A stretch of 8,843 nucleotides of DNA, taken from NCBI GenBank assembly GCA_038234815.1, contig JBBQSU010000142.1, positions 1 through 8,843 of the forward strand. Reading direction: 5' to 3'. Numbering within the stretch: position 1 is the first letter of the stretch; every line of letters starts with the position of its first letter. A program made the position numbers and the translations under genes. Below are positions 1 to 5,861 of this stretch, piece after piece. The DNA comes from JBBQSU01 sp038234815 (lineage in GTDB: Bacteria > Planctomycetota > Phycisphaerae > Tepidisphaerales > Tepidisphaeraceae). The notes beneath the pieces were generated by a model. The model searched no databases. It had not been told where the DNA came from and saw only the letters and a list, made by a program, of their open reading frames with translations.

Positions 1-1142
1 AACTTAGGGTCGGTCCGCACGGTTTGGAAGACCGGAATCGCCTCCTCGGGGCGCTTCAAATCAAAAAGCCGGACCGCCATGTTAAATTTGAACTTGTTTT
101 CGGTCGGATAGTTCTCAGACCAGAGCTTGTATTCGTCGAATTCCTTCTGGTATTTCTCTTTTTGGAACGAGACGTAATCCGCCCGGGCTTGCATGTCGGT
201 GGGATTGGCGGCGACGTTTTGTCGCAGCGATCGTTCCAGTCTGGAAAGTTGGGTTAACTGAATATCACCCAGTCGGAAACGATACCGAAACTGCTTCGTG
301 CGATTATACTGCTCTTCCAACAACTCGATTGCGCGGTTCTCATACTCTGCCGTTTCAGTCTTAATCAGCAGATCCACCAGCTTCATCAACTTGCCATTGT
401 CGCCTGGGTCGGTCTTCCACTCGGTCTCGGCATCGTCGATCTGGCGTTTGAGCGCGTCCACCGATCGAATGTCCTTGTCCTGATCCAAAAGCCGCCCTTG
501 CTTGGCCATGTCGCGGACGCTTTCTCGGAAGCTACCCGACGAACTGTATTTGCCTTCGCTCATGGTGTGCTGCGCGCCGAGGTTCTTCAGTTCGGTCTGC
601 AGGTCCATGTCATCCGGACGCAACATGGCGGCGTAATGACAGGCATCGGTCGCCAGCTTCCACTCGTCCAGTGCCTTATAAATGTCCTTCAGGATGATGA
701 ACTTATTGAATTCCGGCTTAGGGCTGTCGGCGTTGGCCTTTTGCAGAATTGGCCCGATCCACATCACCGTGTCAAAAAACCCGCCACGATGAGCGTTCTG
801 CATGAGCGAGACCATATGATCGGTGTTGCCCGGATCATAAGCCAGCAGTTTCTCACTGTTGAGCATGTTCTGCCGGTCGTCCTTCGTAGGCTTCTTCAGC
901 TTCATTTTCTCGAACATGCCCAGGTCTTTTTTGCCTGATGCCTTGCGCTTCAGGGAGATGTCGCGCAGATTTTGGTGCGCATCAACGGCGTCGGGGTCAA
1001 CGTTCAAACCCGACAGGTACATCTCAATGGCGTATTCGAAATTACCCGTTCCGGCGACCGTAGCGCCGCGCTCGAAAAAGACAACTGCCTTTTTCCGCTC
1101 TTCTTCCGGGATTTCCGTGTAACCTTCTAATCGCTCAGCCAC
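1..1142 (-). CDS. TPR-type helical repeat protein, N-terminal part (runs off left edge)
   Basis: Reading the minus strand from a GTG at 1142-1140 gives 380 codons with no stop to the window edge, so the C-terminus is missing. The protein is hydrophilic and rich in K, E and D, with no signal peptide or membrane segment, so a cytoplasmic location is inferred. Tetratricopeptide-like helical pairs are visible at about residues 17-50 (ending NVDPDAVDAH), 92-106 (ending AYDPGN), 144-178 (ending LRPDDMD) and 347-380 (with RPEEAIPVF). A charged, possibly coiled-coil stretch lies at about 225-245. TPR proteins are usually scaffolds for protein-protein contacts; no enzymatic motif is visible and I do not recognise a named family. 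The GTG start is supported by TAGGA six bases upstream and a candidate promoter further up. It is transcribed divergently from def. That it is a real gene is quite certain; its function is unknown. Confidence 0.85.
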   Translation of the reverse strand, partial: MAERLEGYTEIPEEERKKAVVFFERGATVAGTGNFEYAIEMYLSGLNVDPDAVDAHQNLRDISLKRKASGKKDLGMFEKMKLKKPTKDDRQNMLNSEKLLAYDPGNTDHMVSLMQNAHRGGFFDTVMWIGPILQKANADSPKPEFNKFIILKDIYKALDEWKLATDACHYAAMLRPDDMDLQTELKNLGAQHTMSEGKYSSSGSFRESVRDMAKQGRLLDQDKDIRSVDALKRQIDDAETEWKTDPGDNGKLMKLVDLLIKTETAEYENRAIELLEEQYNRTKQFRYRFRLGDIQLTQLSRLERSLRQNVAANPTDMQARADYVSFQKEKYQKEFDEYKLWSENYPTENKFKFNMAVRLFDLKRPEEAIPVFQTVRTDPK

Positions 1143-1148
1143 GACAAT

Positions 1149-1152
1149 TCCT
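1149..1152 (-). promoter_or_regulatory. Ribosome binding site of the TPR gene
   Basis: AGGA on the minus strand, followed by six bases (ATTGTC) and then GTG at 1142-1140. This is what selects the GTG as start, as no ATG is nearby. Confidence 0.6.
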
Positions 1153-1158
1153 AAACAA

Positions 1159-1258
1159 AAGTGCTCTCCGAAGTGATGCTGACCACCAACCCCATAATCC
1201 ATCGGGAGGTCTGGGACGGTCAAGTGCTTCTCAAGTGCGGCCAATCTAAACGCAAGTG
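1159..1258. repeat. Cluster of five AAGTG motifs in the divergent promoter region
   Basis: AAGTG occurs on the plus strand at 1159, 1171, 1222, 1233 and 1254; three copies continue as AAGTGC and two as AAGTGA. The copies at 1222 and 1233 lie in an 8-base direct repeat, TCAAGTGC, one helical turn apart. Start-to-start distances are 12, 51, 11 and 21, all near multiples of about 10.5. One copy overlaps the minus-strand -35 box and the last lies just before the plus-strand -35 box. An operator array for one DNA-binding protein is an inference. Confidence 0.35.
1194..1223 (-). promoter_or_regulatory. Candidate sigma70-type promoter of the TPR gene
   Basis: On the minus strand, TTGACC (1223-1218; 5 of 6 matches to TTGACA) is followed by an 18-base spacer and GATTAT (1199-1194; 4 of 6 matches to TATAAT). 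A start near 1187 would leave a leader of about 45 bases before the GTG start, containing the AGGA ribosome site. The -35 box overlaps one of the AAGTG repeats. Assigned by eye only. Confidence 0.45.
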
Positions 1259-1259
1259 A

Positions 1260-1288
1260 TTGAACCTGTCAACAAATTGGTCTAGTCT
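1260..1288 (+). promoter_or_regulatory. Candidate promoter of the def-fmt-rsmB operon
   Basis: TTGAAC (1260-1265) and TAGTCT (1283-1288) are separated by 17 bases; matches to consensus are 4 of 6 and 3 of 6. Transcription would start near 1295, about 25 bases before the ATG at 1320. If correct, the in-frame TTG at 1260 cannot be the def start because it lies in the -35 box. Confidence 0.35.
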
Positions 1289-1310
1289 TAGGACTTACGA
1301 AGGGTTTGTG

Positions 1311-1316
1311 AGAAGG
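1311..1316 (+). promoter_or_regulatory. Ribosome binding site of def
   Basis: AGAAGG is three bases from the ATG at 1320. The spacing is short, but the AGGT portion (1314-1317) would match the 3' end of the Shine-Dalgarno consensus, which tolerates short spacing. It supports 1320 over upstream in-frame TTG and GTG codons. Confidence 0.4.
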
Positions 1317-1319
1317 TAT

Positions 1320-1880
1320 ATGCCCAGCCAGGCCGACCCAATTGTCACCCCACCAGACCTCCAGATTATCCTCTGGCCTGACCCACGACTCCGAAAAGTC
1401 AGTAGTCCGGTCGATAAATATGGCTCTCGGCTGGGCGAACTGGCATTGCGGATGCTGGACCTAATGCACTTGGCCAAGGGCGTCGGGTTGGCCGCCCCAC
1501 AAGTCGGGATCAATCTTCGCCTGTTCGTCACCAACCCCACCGGCCAGCCACAGGACGATAAAGTCTATGTCAACCCAATCTTAAGCGATGCCGAGGACGA
1601 AGAAGACGGCGAGGAGGGCTGCCTGAGCCTTCCCGGCCTAAACGTCACTGTCGTCCGCAGCAAAAGGTTGCGTATCCAGGCTCAGGATGTCGATGGGAAT
1701 GCTTTCGAGCAGGTAGATACAGGCTATGTCGCGCGGATTTGGCAACACGAATTCGATCATTTGAACGGCACCCTGCTGCTCGACCGCATGGGGCCGGTGG
1801 CGCGAATGACCAATCGCAAAAAGCTAAAGGAAATGCAGGAGAACTGGGCGAAAATTCACGGAAAGCGATCCGACAAATGA
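1320..1880 (+). CDS. def: Peptide deformylase
   Basis: A metalloenzyme that removes the N-formyl group from the initiator methionine of new proteins at the ribosome exit. All three family motifs are present in the 186-residue product: GVGLAAPQ (54-61), EGCLS (99-103, metal ligand Cys101) and HEFDH (143-147, ligands His143 and His147, catalytic Glu144). Length is normal for a bacterial deformylase. The frame stays open back to a TTG at 1260, but the ATG at 1320 is preferred because the product then starts close to the conserved N-terminal region and a candidate promoter occupies the TTG. A strongly acidic run (8 of 10 residues D or E, 90-99) directly precedes motif 2. The C-terminal tail is lysine-rich. 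It is first in the operon, and its TGA overlaps the fmt ATG. Confidence 0.96.
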   Translation: MPSQADPIVTPPDLQIILWPDPRLRKVSSPVDKYGSRLGELALRMLDLMHLAKGVGLAAPQVGINLRLFVTNPTGQPQDDKVYVNPILSDAEDEEDGEEGCLSLPGLNVTVVRSKRLRIQAQDVDGNAFEQVDTGYVARIWQHEFDHLNGTLLLDRMGPVARMTNRKKLKEMQENWAKIHGKRSDK

Positions 1881-2809
1881 CCTCGCTTTCGATCATCTTT
1901 GCCGGAAGTGGCGAATTCGGACTGCCGTCAATTAGACGACTTGCTGAAGACCACCGCATTGTCCAGGTCTATACTCAGCCTGATCGGCCGGCAGGCCGTG
2001 GACGAAAAAGCCAGCCCACGCCCATCGCGAAGTACGGCGTCGAGCACTCACTACCCGTTACGCCCACGCCGAACATCAACGCCGAATTGCTCCCCCGCGC
2101 CGACCTCATGGTCGTTATTGCATTCGGCCAAAAGCTCTCGCAACCGATTGTTCAGGCCCCGCGACTGTCCAGCATCAACCTGCACGCATCGCGCCTGCCC
2201 CAATTCCGCGGAGCCGCGCCGATCAACTGGGCGATTCTTTCCGGGCAGGCCTGCACGGGCAATTCGGTGATTCGCCTGGCTGATCGCATGGATTCCGGCG
2301 CGATCCTCGGACAATCTCGTCTGGAGATTCTCCCGGCTGAAACGGCCGGCGAACTCCACGACCGTCTGGCCATAGACGGCGCGAATCTGCTGGCGCGCGT
2401 CATCCAAGAGCTGACCGAAGGTCGGGCCGTCGAGACGCCGCAGGACAACTCCCTGGCAACCCTTGCCCCCAAGTTGTCCCGGGAAACGGCTCAAATCGAC
2501 TGGAGCGTAGATTATGAAAAAATAGCAAGCCGCATTTGTGGACTATCGCCGTGGCCGGGTTGCCGCGTCCGGCTCATCGACGCCAATGGCACCGAAGCCG
2601 CGAGAGTAACACTCTTGCGGGTAGCGCCGCGTTCTGGCGGACCGGATACACGTCCCGGACGGCTTCAAGCCGATGGAAGCATTAGCGCCGCGGGGGGATG
2701 GATCGATATCCTGGAACTTCAGCCCGAAGGCAAGCGAGCCATGACTTTGACGGATTTCCGCCACGGCCATATCTGGCCGGTCGGAGGGAGAGTAGAATCA
2801 ATCTTATGA
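1877..2809 (+). CDS. fmt: Methionyl-tRNA formyltransferase
   Basis: Transfers a formyl group from 10-formyltetrahydrofolate to initiator Met-tRNA. The 310-residue product has the family's normal length. The N-terminal Rossmann-like formyltransferase domain shows FAGSGEFG (8-15), the loop RPAGRGRK (37-44), and the active-site block INLHASRLPQFRGAAPI (100-116), with Asn101 and His103. Asp139 in DRMDSGAIL completes the catalytic set. The C-terminal tRNA-binding domain shows GLSPWPGC (222-229) and LQPEGKRAM (281-289). The start is the ATG at 1877 that overlaps the def stop as ATGA; an in-frame ATG at 1739 lies deep inside def and would add 46 unrelated residues. A weak GGAAAG lies 11 bases upstream, so translation is probably coupled to def. 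Def-fmt pairing is very common in bacteria. Confidence 0.96.
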   Translation: MTSLSIIFAGSGEFGLPSIRRLAEDHRIVQVYTQPDRPAGRGRKSQPTPIAKYGVEHSLPVTPTPNINAELLPRADLMVVIAFGQKLSQPIVQAPRLSSINLHASRLPQFRGAAPINWAILSGQACTGNSVIRLADRMDSGAILGQSRLEILPAETAGELHDRLAIDGANLLARVIQELTEGRAVETPQDNSLATLAPKLSRETAQIDWSVDYEKIASRICGLSPWPGCRVRLIDANGTEAARVTLLRVAPRSGGPDTRPGRLQADGSISAAGGWIDILELQPEGKRAMTLTDFRHGHIWPVGGRVESIL

Positions 2810-4095
2810 GGGCACGGGACTACGCACTTTTGCAGTTGGATGCCAAGCACCTTCCGGGCTGGCCAAACGACGTCTTCAAGCAACACTTGAGGCCATCGGA
2901 CATGCCGCGCGACCCGCGCGAGCTGGCGCTGGCCGACAACATCACCCTCGGCGTCGTCAAGAATGTCCTCTTGCTCCGATACCTGATCGGACTCTACGCG
3001 CAGCGCGACGTGGAAGAGATTGACCCCAAGCTCCAGAAAATCCTCGCAGTCGCGATTTATCAATTGAGGTTCCTCACTCGGATTCCGGCATCGGCCGCGG
3101 TCAACGAAGCCGTCGAGCAGTCCAAGCATGGCGGGAACATGGGGGCCGCGGGGTTCGTGAATGCCGTCTTGCGTCGCGCCGCCCGCGGGGAAGACGCGCC
3201 GATGCCTGATCCATTGAAAGAGCCAGTTGAGTACGCGCGCATTGCATTGTCGCACCCCTCGGACGTTTACAAGCGGATACAGGCCCTTGTCGGCGACGAA
3301 CAGGCGCTGGCGATTTGTCGGCACAACAACGAAGAGCCTCCAACGATCGTGCGCCTCGGCCCGGCGGGCAAGCCCGAGATGATGGAGGGACATTACCTTC
3401 AGGCAAGCAAGCACTCGCTTGAAGGGTCGTACATCGTCGAAGGTGCCAAGCAGGCGACTTTCGCGCAGTGGGCCGATCTGGGCATTGCCCAGGTGCAAGA
3501 CCCGACCGCCACACGCGTGGTGGATTATTGCGACCTTCAGCCAGGCCAGGCAGTGCTGGATCGCTGCTGCGGACTCGGCACCAAAACGCTGCAATTGGCC
3601 GATCGCATCGGCCCGACCGGTCGCGTGGTGGGGATCGATCCCAGCGCCAAGCGGGTGTCGGTGATTCGGCAGTTGCTGGCAAGACGAAAACTTAGCACCG
3701 TCGCGGTCGTACAATGTGCAATGATGCGCGATCTTCCGGTCGACCTGCCGCAGCGATATGACCGGGCGTTGCTGGACGTGCCGTGCAGTAACAGCGGAGT
3801 GTTGGCGCGCCGGGCCGAGGCTCGATACCACCAGGACGAAGCAACGCTCCAGTCCGTTAAAAAATTACAGACCGAGATTTTGGAAGATACCGCGACACAC
3901 GTCGCCATCTCCGGGCGATTGATCTACAGCACATGCAGCATTTGGCCTGAGGAAAATCAGCAGCAAATTGCCGCATTTCTGGCCGTCCACCCCGAATTTA
4001 AGCAATTACACGACTGCGTAACGCTACCCAGCACCAGTGAAGACCTCGCCCAATATCACGACGGGGGATATGTCGCAGTCTTGGAACGCGTGTGA
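2806..4095 (+). CDS. rsmB: RsmB-type 16S rRNA (cytosine-C5) methyltransferase
   Basis: Predicted SAM-dependent enzyme that methylates a cytosine (C967 in E. coli numbering) of 16S rRNA. The 429-residue product has an N-terminal NusB-like helical RNA-binding domain (about 1-130, with AAVNEAVEQSK and GFVNAVLRR) and a C-terminal methyltransferase domain (about 225-429). Both catalytic cysteines are present: Cys327 in DVPCSNSG (motif IV) and Cys377 in YSTCSIWPEEN (motif VI). The upstream VQDPTA matches the family's VQDxAS. Odd points: motif I reads VLDRCCGLGTKT (250-261) where most members have CAAPGGKT, and the segment after motif IV reads LARRAEARYH instead of the usual RPDIKW-like block. The ATG overlaps the fmt stop (ATGA); GGAGGGAG lies 15 bases upstream. 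Rsm-family identity is firm; exact target is inferred from the NusB domain and def-fmt context. Confidence 0.92.
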   Translation: MRARDYALLQLDAKHLPGWPNDVFKQHLRPSDMPRDPRELALADNITLGVVKNVLLLRYLIGLYAQRDVEEIDPKLQKILAVAIYQLRFLTRIPASAAVNEAVEQSKHGGNMGAAGFVNAVLRRAARGEDAPMPDPLKEPVEYARIALSHPSDVYKRIQALVGDEQALAICRHNNEEPPTIVRLGPAGKPEMMEGHYLQASKHSLEGSYIVEGAKQATFAQWADLGIAQVQDPTATRVVDYCDLQPGQAVLDRCCGLGTKTLQLADRIGPTGRVVGIDPSAKRVSVIRQLLARRKLSTVAVVQCAMMRDLPVDLPQRYDRALLDVPCSNSGVLARRAEARYHQDEATLQSVKKLQTEILEDTATHVAISGRLIYSTCSIWPEENQQQIAAFLAVHPEFKQLHDCVTLPSTSEDLAQYHDGGYVAVLERV

Positions 4096-5441
4096 TGGTT
4101 CGAATCTCTCACCCGGCGTTTGCTCCACCTGTGAAGACTCAAAAACCGCCAACCTCCAAACCACTCTCGATGCGAGAGGACGCCTTAACGATCGTGCGTA
4201 CGCTGCGGAACGCGGGCCACGTTGCCTACTTTGCCGGCGGGTGCGTGCGCGATCTGCTTATGGGGTTGACCCCAAAGGACTACGACGTCGTTACCGATGC
4301 CCCACCGGAGCGCGTCCGTTGCATTTTCCCGAAAACCCAGGCGGTCGGGCAAGCGTTTGGTGTAATACTTGTGCGCGTCGGTCAGAGCGTGATCGAGGTG
4401 GCGACTTTCCGCGCGGACGGCGAATATCACGACGGCCGCCGGCCGGCATCAGTGCGCTTCACCACCCCCGAGCAAGATGCGCATCGCCGCGATTTTTCGA
4501 TTAACGGTCTCTTTCTCGATCCGATCGATAACTGCGTGATCGACTTTGTGCGCGGCCAGGACGATCTGATGAATCGCGTGCTGCGGGCAATCGGCGATCC
4601 CGCCCAACGGTTCGCCGAAGATTACCTTCGCTTGCTGCGGGCGGTGCGGTTTCTTTCGCGGTTCAATCTCCTGCTCGACCCAACGACGGCCCAAGCGATT
4701 CGTCGACACGCCCAAAACATCCAAGCGATCAGCCCGGAGCGCGTCGCCGACGAACTGCGGCTGATGATGACGGCGCAAACTCGCGGCGCGGCCTGGGAAT
4801 GGCTTAATGAACTGGAACTTGCCGAAAACGTGTTCCGCTTATGGCCGATGGCTCGCGGGCGCACCAACGACCGCAGGTGGCGATTGATCGAGACAATCAC
4901 TCCGAATGAAACGATTCAGTTCGGTCTGGCGCTGGCGGCCATTTACGTCGCGCGAACGTCTGATCTGCAACAGTGCTTTCGACCGCTTGCGGTAAAGGAC
5001 CTTGTTCGCTCTTCACGGCAGCTTTTGAAGTTGAGTAATGACGAAAGCAGCGAATTAGGTCAGTTATTACTTGGATGCAACACCCTGTTGTCAGACAAAC
5101 CTCTTTCACTGGCTCAGAAGAAGCGATTTCTATTGCGGCCCACGGAACGGTTGACCGGATTGCTGCTCGGCGCGCTTGCCGAGATCGGATACGAGAGCGG
5201 CCGAATCAACCGCCTGCTGGCTGAGCTTAGGGAACTGAGGCGAACGGACTTTGCTCCCCCACCGTTCGTGACCGGCGACGACCTCGCCGCGTTGGGACTA
5301 CCACCCGGTCCAGCTTACAAGAAAGTGCTGGATCACGTTTACGATGAGCAATTGGAAGGCCGTATAACGGATAAACGCGAGGCGCTTAACCTGTCCCGCA
5401 CGACATACGGGAAAGCCGACCCGTTGGCGGCTGAGCAATAA
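4095..5441 (+). CDS. Class II tRNA nucleotidyltransferase / poly(A) polymerase family protein
   Basis: Adds nucleotides to RNA 3' ends: either CCA to tRNA or poly(A) to RNA. In the 448-residue product the nucleotidyltransferase head shows GGCVRD (48-53), the metal-binding DYD (62-64) and RRDFSING (131-138). The neck shows EDYLRLLRAVRF (175-186) and ERVADEL (215-221). The C-terminal TGDDLAALGLPPGP (about 393-406) followed by EGRI resembles the tail of CCA-adding enzymes, which leans the call that way, but these motifs do not separate CCA-adding from poly(A) activity. I see no HD phosphohydrolase domain. The start is ambiguous: GTG at 4092 (GTGA overlap) or ATG at 4095 (TGATG). Residues before about 27 are proline-rich and unconserved-looking, so ATG at 4170 is possible. 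Last gene of the operon; its stop lies seven bases from the stop of the convergent fliN-like gene. Confidence 0.9.
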   Translation: MVRISHPAFAPPVKTQKPPTSKPLSMREDALTIVRTLRNAGHVAYFAGGCVRDLLMGLTPKDYDVVTDAPPERVRCIFPKTQAVGQAFGVILVRVGQSVIEVATFRADGEYHDGRRPASVRFTTPEQDAHRRDFSINGLFLDPIDNCVIDFVRGQDDLMNRVLRAIGDPAQRFAEDYLRLLRAVRFLSRFNLLLDPTTAQAIRRHAQNIQAISPERVADELRLMMTAQTRGAAWEWLNELELAENVFRLWPMARGRTNDRRWRLIETITPNETIQFGLALAAIYVARTSDLQQCFRPLAVKDLVRSSRQLLKLSNDESSELGQLLLGCNTLLSDKPLSLAQKKRFLLRPTERLTGLLLGALAEIGYESGRINRLLAELRELRRTDFAPPPFVTGDDLAALGLPPGPAYKKVLDHVYDEQLEGRITDKREALNLSRTTYGKADPLAAEQ

Positions 5442-5448
5442 ATCGCTG

Positions 5449-5766
5449 CTAATGGCGGGACCCGAGCGAGGCGATAATGCGCTTGATGTCTCCCACCTGC
5501 GTGATGCGGATGCCGAAGTTTTCGCCGACTTTCACCGTTTCGCCAACGCCGATCGTCTTGTTATTGATCATCAGTTCCAGCGGTTCCTCGCTGCTTTTGG
5601 AAAACTCCACGATTGCACCAACGCCCAGGCGGAGTACCTCGGCCAAGGTAATCTTACGGTGAGCAAGCTTGACGATCACTGGCACATGCAGCTTGAGAAT
5701 GCGCTGCAACTCCTCTGGGGTTGGTGCCGGGGTTTCCGAGACAGAATCTGAGCGTATCAAGGGCAT
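5449..5766 (-). CDS. fliN: FliN-like (SpoA domain) flagellar switch or secretion C-ring protein
   Basis: A 105-residue protein. After a 20-residue polar N-terminus, residues 22-92 form one FliN/SpoA C-terminal domain: LKLHVPVIVKLAHRKITL, then LRLGVGAIVEF, LELMINNKTIGVGE and the signature VGENFGIRIT (80-89). FliN forms part of the flagellar C-ring, which sets motor direction and helps export; related SpoA proteins serve type III secretion. The hydrophobic beta-strand pattern and length fit FliN. It is oddly placed: no fliM or other flagellar gene is in the window, and the gene upstream on the same strand is a transglutaminase, 95 bases away. No Shine-Dalgarno sequence precedes the ATG, and a GATAAT box ends only eight bases before it. 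An orphan or second FliN copy is likely; a non-flagellar SpoA role cannot be excluded. Confidence 0.85.
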   Translation of the reverse strand: MPLIRSDSVSETPAPTPEELQRILKLHVPVIVKLAHRKITLAEVLRLGVGAIVEFSKSSEEPLELMINNKTIGVGETVKVGENFGIRITQVGDIKRIIASLGSRH

Positions 5767-5861
5767 CTAGGCCCATTATCGACACAACGGGCCGATCCGC
5801 AAGAATCGATGCGAGCCGGAACAAGGGGACGCGCCGGCTAGGTGGACCGAACACTAAGAGT
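5767..5861 (-). other. Short gap between the transglutaminase and fliN-like genes
   Basis: This 95-base gap follows the transglutaminase TGA and precedes the fliN-like ATG. I see no terminator with a T-run and no strong hairpin, so read-through from the transglutaminase gene is possible in addition to the local promoter. Confidence 0.4.
5775..5802 (-). promoter_or_regulatory. Candidate promoter of the fliN-like gene, giving a near-leaderless mRNA
   Basis: On the minus strand GATAAT (5780-5775; 5 of 6 matches) follows TTGCGG (5802-5797; only TTG matches) after 16 bases. Eight bases separate the -10 box from the ATG at 5766, so transcription would begin at or within two bases of the start codon. 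The weak -35 keeps confidence low. Confidence 0.3.

Noticed and set aside
498..938. 146-codon open frame on the plus strand
   Set aside because: It is opposite the TPR gene, whose minus-strand frame is open for 380 codons with a good start and repeat-like content.
1260..1319. In-frame extension of def to a TTG at 1260
   Set aside because: The extra 20 residues do not resemble deformylase, and the TTG falls in a candidate -35 box; ATG at 1320 has a ribosome site.
1739..1876. In-frame upstream extension of fmt to an ATG at 1739
   Set aside because: It would overlap def by 142 bases and add residues unlike the conserved Fmt N-terminus; the ATGA overlap start at 1877 fits the family.
2719..3831. 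370-codon open frame on the minus strand
   Set aside because: It lies entirely opposite rsmB and the end of fmt, its product shows no domain, and both plus-strand genes have intact family motifs. It is a by-product of GC-rich codon usage.
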